A stretch of 64,000 nt of DNA from the NCBI GenBank assembly GCA_937896665.1, contig CALBNS010000009.1, positions 13,713 to 77,712 on the forward strand, written 5' to 3'. Below the pieces are notes generated by a model. The model was not told where the DNA came from, made no database searches, and was given only the letters and a program-made list of their open reading frames with translations. Every line of letters begins with the position of its first letter. Within the stretch, counting starts at the first letter, position 1. This DNA is from an uncultured Clostridia bacterium (GTDB lineage: Bacteria > Bacillota > Clostridia > Lachnospirales > Lachnospiraceae). Shown here piece by piece: positions 45,325-54,141 of this stretch. Both the position numbers and the translations under genes were made by a program.

Positions 45325-45735
45325 ATGAATTCAATATTAATTGTCTCTCCCAAAAAGGAGGGAAATACATATCAAGTGGCATCGTATTTGAAAGCAAATA
45401 GTGATGCAGAAATGTATGTAATAGATGGTGGTTGGAAGCCTGACTTAGATAAATACGAACATATTGTTTTATGCTCTGGTGTATACGCAGGCAAAATACA
45501 TCGTGAATTAATAGCATGGATTCAAGAGACGGACTTTAAAAAAGTTCAGAAGAACACAAAAATACATCTGTTCCTTACTTGGTTTGGAAGAGGTAAATCT
45601 GATTTACATGCAATACAGCAAGTAGGGAAATTAATAGCAGAAAAAGAATTATGCTTAAATACAAATTATGGAACTTGCTTGGGTGGAAAGTCTATTATAA
45701 GAAGTGGTCATCCAAATGGAGAGGACTTTTCATAG
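45325..45735 (+). pseudogene. Flavodoxin-like gene with late stop
   Basis: A flavodoxin-domain protein: SILIVSPKKEGNTYQVASYL, then DKYEHIVLCSGVYAGKIHRE and HLFLTWFGRGKSDLHAIQQ. Reading stops at TAG after GHPNGEDFS, but the same frame continues ALSWMREQTKK to 45,771, where related proteins end. The stop removes about ten residues; partial activity is possible. FMN binding is expected from the family. Confidence 0.65.
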
Positions 45736-45790
45736 GCATTATCGTGGATGCGAGAGCAAACAAAAAAAATTTGAATTTGATGAGGTAAAT

Positions 45791-46000
45791 ATGCACGAGA
45801 TTTTTGGAATACAAGAAAATGAAAAGTATTTAGATAGAATAGGTGCTTACATTATTCCAATAAAAGGAGAAAGCGTAGGTGTAATAGAAACCCCAAAAGG
45901 ATTTTTCTTGTTAGGTGGTGGACTTGAAAACGATAAAACAGATAGTCAATGCATTGTTCGAGAATGTATTGAAGAAGCAGGTTATCGAGTTAGTATGTGA
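45791..46000 (+). pseudogene. NUDIX hydrolase, truncated at the virB4 junction
   Basis: It starts at ATG 45791 after GATGAGG and reads RIGAYIIPIKGESVGVIETP then GGLENDKTDSQCIVRECIEE and AGYRV. The NUDIX box is complete, but the protein is cut two residues later where the frame meets virB4 sequence. About 70 of an expected 140 residues remain. Confidence 0.7.
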
Positions 46001-46478
46001 ATGACCTCGCCCTGCATTGCTTTTACAAGAGGGAAATATTCTCTCTCTGGGTCGATAATGATTACATTCGCATTGGGGTCTTTGAGAATGATATTGGCCA
46101 TTTCTTCCTTCGCCGTAAATGATTTACCTGCACCCGATACACCCAAAATAAAGGAGTTTCCGTTTAACAGGTAGCGGCGGTTTGCAATGATCATATTTTT
46201 GCTGATAACATTCTGCCCGTAATACACACCGTTCTCGTGATAAATTTCCTGCACACGGAATGGGATAAATACCGCAGGGCTCTCTGTGGTAAGGGTACGC
46301 AGGGCATCAATCTTGCGGACACCAAAGAGCAAGGCGGTATTCAATCCATCCATCTGCTGATATTTCAGTACCGCAAACTGGCACAGGTGCTTTCTGGCGG
46401 TGGTAAGGAGTGCTTCCGTATCATTGTCAAGCTGCTCTTTCGTTTCTGCCGTATGCACCATACACAACTTCATCGTTT
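45998..46478 (-). pseudogene. VirB4-type conjugation ATPase, middle part
   Basis: It reads LLTTARKHLCQFAVLKYQQM, then FIPFRVQEIYHENGVYYGQN, Walker A FILGVSGAGKSFTAKEEM, and NVIIIDPEREYFPLVKAMQG. It ends abruptly after EVIH at the NUDIX junction and begins abruptly at the hypothetical gene on its right. The C-terminal part is at 42,316; about 250 residues between them are missing. Confidence 0.8.
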
Positions 46479-46978
46479 AACATATTCCACCTGTAAATAA
46501 ACGGAGTTCGCTTATAATCAGGCCTCTTATCTGCAAATTCATCTGATTGATACACTGAATGTAATCCACCAGCTTGCTTCACTTCATTCCTTGGCCATTT
46601 TCTGACAACCTGAAATAACGAAGAATGCTTGCTTTCATCAACCCAGAATACCTTACCAGTAAAACAATACTCTCCAGCAGTATACGTCGACTTTGGAAAG
46701 ACCTCTAGTTGATCCATAGGGTGCCCAATAGCAAACTCATCATCATAAAACTGTCCCTTAGTATCAATACAAAATCCATCTTTCACTTCCCATGCCTCAT
46801 AATAGGACGTATCATCAAGAATAAAATCTTTGGGAGAAGATGTACGAAAAAAATGCTGCACTATAAACCCATTAGGTCTCTCATATCCTGCAATCACTTC
46901 TACGTTCCACTTGATGCGCTGATAACAAGCAGCATAGTCCGTATGATTCTCTTCTAAAACAGTCATCCCAGCTGCCAT
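46479..46978 (-). CDS. Protein of unknown function, truncated at the virB4 junction
   Basis: About 166 own residues, then 17 out-of-frame residues from virB4. It is rich in aromatic and charged residues (ASPKDFILDD-like loops, AGEYCFTGKVFWVDESKHSS) and has no motif I recognise, no signal peptide and no membrane segment. AAGGAGAAAT lies about 11 bases before the ATG at 46978. The native C-terminus is lost. Confidence 0.5.
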
Positions 46979-47188
46979 TAGTCAACATTTCTCCTTACAT
47001 ACGTGATTTCAATTAAATACAATAGCATCCAACTGCGTTTTCATTATTTTCCAGACAGTGTCTAGAATTTGTCAGCATCTATAATCAATTATATATGTAT
47101 ATTTATTTTCTTGGATACATATACTATAATTAAACCATCGGTTTATTCAAGGTCTTCCAGGATAAACTTATAAAGTTACAAAAGTATT

Positions 47189-47217
47189 AAAGGAATGGAT
47201 TTTTCCATTCCTTTTTT
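47189..47217 (+). terminator. Strong rho-independent terminator
   Basis: Arms AAAGGAATGGA and TCCATTCCTTT with loop TTTT, followed by TTT on the plus strand. The flanking 46,979-47,188 holds no recognisable gene. The gene this terminator served is probably deleted. Confidence 0.75.
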
Positions 47218-47272
47218 CAGGCATATCTGATATACTTGTTTTATAATAAATATATCAAAGAAAGGGCATATC

Positions 47273-47365
47273 ATGGCAAAAAAATCAACAAGATTAGAAG
47301 CATTGAGTGAAACATTCCGTGAAAACGGGATAACATCCGAGACACTGGAGAAAAACGGTGCATAA
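47273..47365 (+). CDS. Possible 30-residue leader or truncated small protein
   Basis: ATG at 47273 after AAAGGG, reading MAKKSTRLEALSETFRENGI then TSETLEKNGA and a stop. It may be the start of a larger gene broken at 47,363. No family recognised. Confidence 0.3.
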   Translation: MAKKSTRLEALSETFRENGITSETLEKNGA

Positions 47366-47433
47366 GACCTTGAAACAAGGAGAAGAAATCATAGAAGAAT
47401 TATCAGTATGTTTCATTCTTTGGAATCACGAAG

Positions 47434-47910
47434 GTGGACAATCGTTCCGCTGTCACACCGTGTGTTCAGCGAAACATGGAGACTCCTGCAATAATTGAAA
47501 ACCGTAATCCTGTGCAGAATTCTTATGCCGCACTATGGGATACATATATGGAGGTTTCCTCTTCAAACACCCTTGTGAATGTAATCCGCCAGATCTTGGA
47601 TTATTATTTTCTGCAGTTATGTGGTTACAGCGGCGTAAGTATTAAGGATGAAATTCTGAAAAAACACCGAGACGATTTTGTAACGAAATTACCGGATGGT
47701 ACAGAGGATTGTTCTGAATTGCACATGGCGGCATCGCTCTTACAGTATCTATGCACAAGTAATGACCGAATTTCGGACGGCTTGAACTTTATCCATACCA
47801 GTATTGATGCGGATAGTTGCAGAAGGATATTTGAGAAAATATTCCGTCACATGGAACAAGGTCAGCACTTTGATATGATGATGAAACGTCAAAAACACAT
47901 GCCAGTATAA
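47434..47910 (+). pseudogene. C-terminal stub of an AAA_13-type ATPase
   Basis: It reads NPVQNSYAALWDTYMEVSSS, then VIRQILDYYFLQLCGYSGV, HMAASLLQYLCTSNDRISDG and IFEKIFRHMEQGQHFDMMM. This resembles the C-terminal end of the large AAA_13 proteins related to the anticodon-nuclease-associated ATPases. Walker motifs and coiled coil are absent. Residues before about 28 are unrelated. Confidence 0.5.
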
Positions 47911-47987
47911 AATGAACAAGGGGTGGACCCTGCCAGCCTAAGACAGGAATCCCCCCCTTTAGTATGTGTGATTTTCAAAACTACTGA

Positions 47988-50534
47988 TTACGGGTTTCTT
48001 CTGTTGGCGAGATATTCCAACATTCTTCTCGCAGTATTCAATATTTCATCTGCATCTTCTCCAAATAGTTCATTAGCCCAAATTCTATCCACCTCTCTGA
48101 TTTCAGGAGTTGCAAGATTTAAGAATTCTATTGAACCATATTCGTCCGTCAAGGCTGCTATCGTTTCTTGCGTCACATTATCCAATACAGGAACATAGGT
48201 CTTTTCGATATCCGAAACTTCCATTTTTCTCATGCCCTCCTGGTCTTTGGAGGACACTTCGCAAATCAATTGATAAAAAATGGTACTCATCCATGTTGAT
48301 AGCATGATTGCTTTGTTTACTGAAGGCAGTGTGCAAACAACAAAATTCGTAGATACGAATACCGGATTGCGCGACAAGTAGATTCTTCCCGTCGTTCTGA
48401 TTGCTCTTGGAATCAAAACAGAATTGGCTGAAAATCTGCCCCTACTTTCCTTGTTCAATATTCTCTTCCACTCTTGATTTGTTTTTCGTCTTCGCTGTTG
48501 CTTTCCCTCTCTGTCAGGAAGCGTATTGTACGCATCAATAATGGCATCTACGATATCTTCGGAATTGTCCGAAACATCCAAGAAATCACTATCTCCTGTT
48601 CCGATATCAAAAGTATCCAACTTGGCATTACGCATTCCTGCGGATAGAACAATATTTTGCCCCGTGAACTGCTCATATAGATCAGGTCTTGAATCAAAGA
48701 ACATAATATCACTTCCGCCACTATTTCCTGCTTGGCCACGTTTAGTCGGATAATCCAATTCTGATAGTTCCGTAAATTGTGCAGAACTCTGAAAATTCTC
48801 TTTTACAAACGTAATTGCATCAACCATTTCACTGTTAAGCATTCGCCATCCATCTTCGGCAGCATCAGATAATTCCTGTGTAGAAATCTTCTTCACTACA
48901 ATACCAGGCATCATAGGTGAAAAATCCTCTGTTGCATCGTTTGGCAATGTTTGTGCAAATCTGTGAATATCAATGTTCGGAATTTTATCGTAGCTTGAAA
49001 CAACTTTAACGCATTCAGCCGGAGTTTTTGCTTTTCCTACAAGGACACAGGTATCCTTTGTTACATCATCAAATATTTCGTCACCAGGATATGCAAAAAC
49101 CAAGTGAAGGCCAAATTGATTCAATAATAATCGTCTTATCGCCTTGGCTTCTGATCCGCGGCCCATTAAATGCGTTTTAGGGAACACGCAAGATATTGTT
49201 GTTCCCGGCTGAACAAGTTCAATGAGCAATTCGAGAAAGACTGCTTCTAAAGGCATCTGCCCAATATTAGTTCTTGCTTCACTTCCAGTCAACCGTCTAA
49301 TACTTCTATATAAAGGTTGTTTTCTGGCAACACAATTTATTCCCGCAGAGAACGGAGGATTCATCACCACTACTTTGACATCATTGAAAAATACGGGGTC
49401 AACATCCGCAATATTTCGATTATAAATCGCAGCCGAATTTCTTAAACTTATAGTACTTGCATAATTCAAGCCGATTCTCAATGATAGTAATTCAAGCAAC
49501 TTGCTGTTTACGTCATTTACAACGATTTGAGTTGGCACCAAATTGTATGTGGGGATTGCTGCACTAATAAGATTTCCACTTCCTGCGGCGGGGTCACATA
49601 CAACATCCGTAACATCTAATTCACCGCTACTATATTTTGCCAACTCTGCCACAATTCTTGCTAATTCTAAATCAGTAGGAACCTCTCCATCATGTTCATG
49701 ACCTGCCGACACAATAGAGTGCAGAATACCAGCAACAGAGTCACCATTAACATTCTGATTGCCAAAATCATACAAATCTACCAATGTATCATTCTCGATG
49801 TTTGCCGTTCTCTCAAACGATTCTTCAGAGTAGTTAAAGATATCCTTAAAGTTAACACGCGCAGCTTCGTCGCAAATTCTCTCAACATCGTTTCTGAATA
49901 ATCTGATATCTCTTAATTCATTTCTATTAATAAAGGTAAATGCGCCTCGAATATATTCATACAAAAGAATCGCTAAGTGAGTTTTCCAACGCTTAGATTC
50001 CTCTTTGATTTGTTCCATATGAGTTGCAAATTCTTCAAGTGTAACCAAATACTCGTATGTATTATTCGTATAATCAGTTATACGCTCACTAAAATATCCG
50101 GCAAGTTTCTCGACAAATTCTTCCTCTTCATCCATTTCAAAACTTCCGATGTGAGAAAGACCTGGTTTAAGCATCTGCTGAAAAACACGCGGTCTTCCTG
50201 CATCATACCTGAAAGAAAATGCATACTCCAAATTTGTGAGAATATAGAAAGGTTTTTCGGATTGTCCCGCGTTCATCTGAACATACGACATAGCTTGAAA
50301 TTGATACCTCGCACTATGTACATCCGCAGGAGTTCTTTTCACTTCTACAACACAAAGATATTTTCCAGTCGCAATATTCTGCACAACATAGTCCATTTCA
50401 AGAGCACCCGTATATTGGTGGTGCAAAACCCTATACTGATTCTCTTTACCTATTAACCTTAATGCATAATTTAAAGCACGTTCACATATAGGATGGAATC
50501 GATTCACTTCCGAATCCGAATATGAAATCCACAT
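47988..50534 (-). CDS. N6-adenine methyltransferase with nuclease-like N-terminus (type IIG-like)
   Basis: An 848-residue protein. Residues 1-130 look like a PD-(D/E)XK domain (ALEMDYVVQNIATGKYLCVV then EVKRT). A helical linker runs to about 300. An amino-methyltransferase domain follows with motif I DPAAGSGNLISAA near residue 322 and motif IV VVMNPPFSAG near 395. A C-terminal target-recognition-like region completes it. The fusion of nuclease, methylase and specificity regions in one chain is the layout of type IIG enzymes. It is the last gene of a three-methyltransferase operon, four bases after the C5 gene, with AAAGGAGGA upstream. Confidence 0.75.
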   Translation of the reverse strand: MWISYSDSEVNRFHPICERALNYALRLIGKENQYRVLHHQYTGALEMDYVVQNIATGKYLCVVEVKRTPADVHSARYQFQAMSYVQMNAGQSEKPFYILTNLEYAFSFRYDAGRPRVFQQMLKPGLSHIGSFEMDEEEEFVEKLAGYFSERITDYTNNTYEYLVTLEEFATHMEQIKEESKRWKTHLAILLYEYIRGAFTFINRNELRDIRLFRNDVERICDEAARVNFKDIFNYSEESFERTANIENDTLVDLYDFGNQNVNGDSVAGILHSIVSAGHEHDGEVPTDLELARIVAELAKYSSGELDVTDVVCDPAAGSGNLISAAIPTYNLVPTQIVVNDVNSKLLELLSLRIGLNYASTISLRNSAAIYNRNIADVDPVFFNDVKVVVMNPPFSAGINCVARKQPLYRSIRRLTGSEARTNIGQMPLEAVFLELLIELVQPGTTISCVFPKTHLMGRGSEAKAIRRLLLNQFGLHLVFAYPGDEIFDDVTKDTCVLVGKAKTPAECVKVVSSYDKIPNIDIHRFAQTLPNDATEDFSPMMPGIVVKKISTQELSDAAEDGWRMLNSEMVDAITFVKENFQSSAQFTELSELDYPTKRGQAGNSGGSDIMFFDSRPDLYEQFTGQNIVLSAGMRNAKLDTFDIGTGDSDFLDVSDNSEDIVDAIIDAYNTLPDREGKQQRRRKTNQEWKRILNKESRGRFSANSVLIPRAIRTTGRIYLSRNPVFVSTNFVVCTLPSVNKAIMLSTWMSTIFYQLICEVSSKDQEGMRKMEVSDIEKTYVPVLDNVTQETIAALTDEYGSIEFLNLATPEIREVDRIWANELFGEDADEILNTARRMLEYLANRRNP

Positions 50535-50537
50535 AGA

Positions 50538-51629
50538 TTAGTCCTCCTTTATAAATTTTTTCAACTCACGAGCGATTATGCCCGCAAGCATCGGGGGTAC
50601 TGCGTTTCCGACAATAAGATTTCGTCCCTGCTTACTGCTTGAAACAATCTTATAATCATCAGGGAAAGACTGCAATCTCAGTGCCTCTCTCACAGTTATC
50701 AACCTGTTTTCCTTATAATGAATATTGCATCCAACATTCGGACGATTAAAATAAGTATTTATTGTATACGACGGCTTATCAGGTGCAAGTCTACCATAAC
50801 AAGTTGTGTGTCCGCCGTCTCGTTGGAGTCTTCTTATCCTGCTTGAATTAACATCAGCAGGTATATCCATATAGTTTCCACCAGGTTTTACGTGGCGTAC
50901 TATATATTCATCCAGTTCACTCATCTGTGGTATGAAATGCTCTGTAATAGCCACATTTCTTCTCACGAACTTCTGAAATTCGCTTTGTGCCGACATACTG
51001 TAATTTACAACACCATTTTCGTCCGTTATAGCCTCTGGCAAATCGCCAAGAGCCTCTTCCACACTCACATAACGTTTTAAGCCAATTCCATCCTCGCTGT
51101 GCGTAGGTTTAGGAAATTCGAATTTTGCATTCTTCAAACCTACAATGATTACCCTTTTTCTTCGTTGAGGAATACCATAGTCGGCAGCATTCATAACTTG
51201 CTGTTCAATCGTATAGCCAATCTTCTTAAAAGCAATTTTTAGAAGTTCTATTATTTTTTCGCCTTGCGAATTTTTTGCAGATAACAATCCCGTTACATTT
51301 TCAAATACAAAAGCTTTAGGTTGTACCTGCTCTATGATATGAATGTATTTCCAGACAAGTTGTCCACGCTCATCTTCTACATTTCTATTTCCTGCCAAAG
51401 AAAATGACTGACAAGGGGGACCACCAATAACCACATCCGCTTGTGGAATCTTGCTGATATCAATTTGGTTAATATCTGCACACATAATGTGGTCACCGAT
51501 ATTAGCCTTATAAGTTTCAGTGGCGTTTTTGTTATTATCAATCGCCCAGATGATATTATATCCCTCAGCGATAAATCCCAAATCTAATCCACCGCCACCT
51601 GAAAACAAACTAACCACATTTATGCTCAC
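50538..51629 (-). CDS. DNA cytosine-5 methyltransferase
   Basis: A 363-residue C5 methyltransferase: motif I VVSLFSGGGGLDLGF, motif IV VIGGPPCQSFSLAG with the catalytic Cys near residue 76, motif VI VFENVTGLL, motif VIII QRRKRVIIVGL, and motif X NAVPPMLAGIIA. GTG start at 51629 after GGAGGTTAAATGAA. It lies one base from the upstream adenine methyltransferase gene. Confidence 0.93.
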   Translation of the reverse strand: MSINVVSLFSGGGGLDLGFIAEGYNIIWAIDNNKNATETYKANIGDHIMCADINQIDISKIPQADVVIGGPPCQSFSLAGNRNVEDERGQLVWKYIHIIEQVQPKAFVFENVTGLLSAKNSQGEKIIELLKIAFKKIGYTIEQQVMNAADYGIPQRRKRVIIVGLKNAKFEFPKPTHSEDGIGLKRYVSVEEALGDLPEAITDENGVVNYSMSAQSEFQKFVRRNVAITEHFIPQMSELDEYIVRHVKPGGNYMDIPADVNSSRIRRLQRDGGHTTCYGRLAPDKPSYTINTYFNRPNVGCNIHYKENRLITVREALRLQSFPDDYKIVSSSKQGRNLIVGNAVPPMLAGIIARELKKFIKED

Positions 51630-51630
51630 T

Positions 51631-53079
51631 TCATTTAACCTCCAATCGGTTCGATTTTATTTCAACATATCTTTCCGTTATTTCTTTACAGTTAACTCTA
51701 CTATATTTAGAAATCAGTTTTGTGATTTCTCCTATAACGGCGGAATCTGCACTTTCAAGCAATTTATGGCTCAAAATAACCATTTCTTTTTTGTCAGAAT
51801 CTGAAATCATTTCATAATCGGGAAAGTACAATCCCTCGATATCATACCTCTGCAATTTTAGCAATCCTGCTCCGTATTTTTTTCCGCTCAGTTCCAACTG
51901 ATAATATGTGTAATAATTATTCAGTAAGGCGAACAGTACCCACTTATCGACTTTAGGCTTAATAACATAAAAATTGTCTCTCGCAAGCACACCTGTTTCA
52001 TTCATAACAAATTTCATATCGTTACGAACAAAATAGCTAAACAAAATACCTTCTCCGCAGATTTCACGTATTTCATACCACTTATCACTGCTGTTCACTT
52101 TCATATACAGTGTCTTTGGTTTTTGTTCTTGTATTATTTTATTTTTCCAAAAATCCAGATAACTTGATATTTCATCAGAAACAGCATCCTCCACCGGACA
52201 GAACAAGCGGTCTAAACGAGCGTTAAGTGTAGTATACCCATCAATACTTTTGGGCGAAGATATTATTGGCTTAAAGCAGCCGTCATCTTCGCATAGAAGG
52301 TCTGGATTAATATACATTTCATTGCAACCTGTTGTTAGCCCTCTTTTGATTGTAGCCAGCTTAGAAAACGGATAAGAGAATTCCTCAAAAGCCTTATTTT
52401 CTCTTAAAGAAACGCTTTGCAACATTCCATCCTTTGATTCCAAATATTCTTCACTGGTATCAATATCCGTTTTTCCCTTAACTAATTTCAGAATAACAAC
52501 CTCAACCAAAGCTTCTCTTTCAAATACATCTCCCTGAATATGTATCTGTTTTTCTACGCCACATTTGGATAGCATGGTTTTCTGAAACTCGATTCCACTT
52601 TTTGCATTCATCCAACTACTCGGAAAAATAACAATCAACTGTCCATCATTCTTCAATAAGTCAATGGCCTTCATAATAAAATACATATACATATTTGCCG
52701 TACTTGGTAAACCGGAAAAAATGGAATTAGAACGCAACGTCTCCTTTGTTATTCCATATGATTCTAACTCATCGATTTTTTCCTGTCGTATATAAGGTGG
52801 ATTCATGACAATGCCATCATATGCATTAGAATCGTTGTATTTAAGAAAATCACCGTTAATAAGTCTATATTGCTGGTATTTCGCTTTGGTATTTTCAAAT
52901 AGAGTGGTATCCATTTCACAAGCAGTAACATTATTGTATTCATATTCTAAAAGTGCATCCAAAAAGGAGCCTGCACCATAGCACGGATCCATAATGGCTG
53001 CTTGTTTAGGCAAATCAAATAACGAAACCATATAACGGGCAACATTACCCTTTGTAAATACTTGACCTAAATCAGCCAT
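51631..53079 (-). CDS. Eco57I/TaqI-type N6-adenine methyltransferase
   Basis: A 482-residue gamma-class adenine methyltransferase. It has GQVFTKGNVARYMVSLF at the N-terminus, motif I IMDPCYGAGSFLDALL near residue 30, motif IV GIVMNPPYIRQEKIDEL near 92, and a C-terminal recognition region. The start at 53079 has TAGGAGG upstream; a longer reading from 53130 would overlap the HTH gene. It is the first methyltransferase of the operon. Confidence 0.9.
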   Translation of the reverse strand: MADLGQVFTKGNVARYMVSLFDLPKQAAIMDPCYGAGSFLDALLEYEYNNVTACEMDTTLFENTKAKYQQYRLINGDFLKYNDSNAYDGIVMNPPYIRQEKIDELESYGITKETLRSNSIFSGLPSTANMYMYFIMKAIDLLKNDGQLIVIFPSSWMNAKSGIEFQKTMLSKCGVEKQIHIQGDVFEREALVEVVILKLVKGKTDIDTSEEYLESKDGMLQSVSLRENKAFEEFSYPFSKLATIKRGLTTGCNEMYINPDLLCEDDGCFKPIISSPKSIDGYTTLNARLDRLFCPVEDAVSDEISSYLDFWKNKIIQEQKPKTLYMKVNSSDKWYEIREICGEGILFSYFVRNDMKFVMNETGVLARDNFYVIKPKVDKWVLFALLNNYYTYYQLELSGKKYGAGLLKLQRYDIEGLYFPDYEMISDSDKKEMVILSHKLLESADSAVIGEITKLISKYSRVNCKEITERYVEIKSNRLEVK

Positions 53080-53095
53080 ATCCTTGTTCCTCCTA

Positions 53096-53287
53096 TCAGA
53101 TAGCACTTTTTCCACTTTTAACCCAGGCATCCAATTCAGACAACTTGAATTTCCACTTTTTACCTATTTTATGTGCAGGAATTCCAGTATCCTTTTTTAT
53201 CCAATCTCTTACAGTAATAGGTTTAATACCTAAATATTCTGCGGCCTCTTCAATGCCTATCCATTTATCGTTCATCATTTCATTCAC
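53096..53287 (-). CDS. Small helix-turn-helix (excisionase/MerR-type) regulator
   Basis: A protein of about 63 residues: WIGIEEAAEYLGIKPITVRD then HKIGKKWKFKLSELDAWVKS, a helix-turn-helix of the HTH_17 type with a short wing. The promoter would start transcription at about 53,327, leaving an ATG at 53320 nearly leaderless, so I prefer GTG at 53287, which follows GAGGTGAAAATA. It heads the methyltransferase operon and probably controls it through the repeats upstream. Confidence 0.75.
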   Translation of the reverse strand: MNEMMNDKWIGIEEAAEYLGIKPITVRDWIKKDTGIPAHKIGKKWKFKLSELDAWVKSGKSAI

Positions 53288-53333
53288 TATTTTCACCTCG
53301 TCAAATGTTAATGGATACATAATACCATCTTTT

Positions 53334-53362
53334 ATTATATCACGAAGTCACTCGGTTTTCAA
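53334..53362 (-). promoter_or_regulatory. Promoter of the methyltransferase operon
   Basis: Minus strand -35 TTGAAA (53362-53357), 17 bases, -10 TATAAT (53339-53334). It is the best promoter in this part of the window. Confidence 0.75.
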
Positions 53363-53371
53363 CGGTTTATG

Positions 53372-53409
53372 TGATGTTTTTTGATGTTTCTTGATGTTTG
53401 ATGATGTTT
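53372..53409 (-). repeat. Four operator repeats with exact 10-base period
   Basis: AAACATCA occurs four times on the minus strand, starting every 10 bases (plus-strand TGATGTTT at 53372, 53382, 53392, 53402), ending ten bases upstream of the -35 box. One copy per helical turn on one DNA face suits cooperative binding of a small regulator at an activator-type position. Confidence 0.75.
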
Positions 53410-53433
53410 CTTAGAAAGAAATCATAAACAAAA

Positions 53434-53467
53434 CCCGAGAGCCAAAAGAATACCTCCAACCCTCGGG
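53434..53467 (-). terminator. Weak terminator after the DUF4268 relic
   Basis: Minus-strand CCCGAG ... CTCGGG followed by TTTTGTTT, with a loop of 22 bases. It would stop transcription arriving from the right before the methyltransferase promoter. Confidence 0.5.
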
Positions 53468-53504
53468 CATGTTATGCTTTCAAGCTTTCTCAGTATTCAG
53501 TTGT

Positions 53505-53630
53505 TTATAAAAATTTCTTGAATGCCTTCTTCATTTTGATTGCCATGTCCATCATCCAATCAAACTGTTCTGACCAGGTATCCTTGTATCAAAATCAACC
53601 GTCTTGTATACCGGGATACGAAACGCCCCC
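53505..53630 (-). pseudogene. C-terminal relic of a DUF4268-type protein
   Basis: FRIPVYKTVDFDT, then a frame change, then YKDTWSEQFDWMMDMAIKMK and KAFKKFL at the stop. The pattern resembles the C-terminus of DUF4268 proteins. Only about 40 codons remain. Confidence 0.4.
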
Positions 53631-53720
53631 TTTCTAATTAATAATGGTAGCAAAAAATCCTGCCTGTGTTTTCACAATTCTTGCTATGTTTTGAAGTCAG
53701 ATTATTTTAAACCTTGCTTT

Positions 53721-54131
53721 TTATCTTCCTCTATGTTTCGCTTTTTTCTTTTCTTGCCGCAGAACAAATTGACGTTCCTTTTCTGCTTCTTTTTGCTCAC
53801 GGCTTTTTGTTTTTCTCTCAATTTTAGTTTGTTCGTGTTGGAGTTTTAGTGCCTGCTGTGCTTTCGTGCCAATGCCCTTGTTTTCTAATTGGCTGTTAAT
53901 TTCCCGTTGCATACGCTTAGGATTGATTTTGTGTTCTTCAACCTTATCTGTCTTAACGGGTGGGCTAAATTTTAACTTATGCCAATTTTTAAGCAAGAAA
54001 TCATATACTTCATAATCCTTTGGCTCTGCGCCAAAAGTAATTTTGCAGACTTCATATTTGTCACCATCTATACGCTCATATAATCCTATCCAAAAAGGAT
54101 TTTCAAACAAAATGGTTAGGCTGCTTTTCAT
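53721..54131 (-). CDS. yjdF: YjdF-family protein (DUF2992)
   Basis: A 136-residue protein: SSLTILFENPFWIGLYERID near the N-terminus, FGAEPKDYEVYDFLLKNW near residue 35, and a long Lys/Glu/Arg-rich helical tail from residue 75. This is the Firmicutes YjdF family, often controlled by azaaromatic-binding riboswitches. No such riboswitch was recognised here; instead the gene follows a PadR repressor by ten bases. Confidence 0.85.
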   Translation of the reverse strand: MKSSLTILFENPFWIGLYERIDGDKYEVCKITFGAEPKDYEVYDFLLKNWHKLKFSPPVKTDKVEEHKINPKRMQREINSQLENKGIGTKAQQALKLQHEQTKIERKTKSREQKEAEKERQFVLRQEKKKAKHRGR

Positions 54132-54141
54132 AGCCGTATTA

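Noticed and set aside
47988..53320. BREX, DISARM or type I restriction identity for the methyltransferase operon
   Set aside because: No PglZ, BrxC, DrmA/DrmB helicase, HsdS or HsdR is present; only methyltransferases and a small HTH protein are seen.
53372..53409. Short CRISPR-like array
   Set aside because: The repeat unit is 8-10 bases with no spacers and no cas genes; it fits operator repeats.
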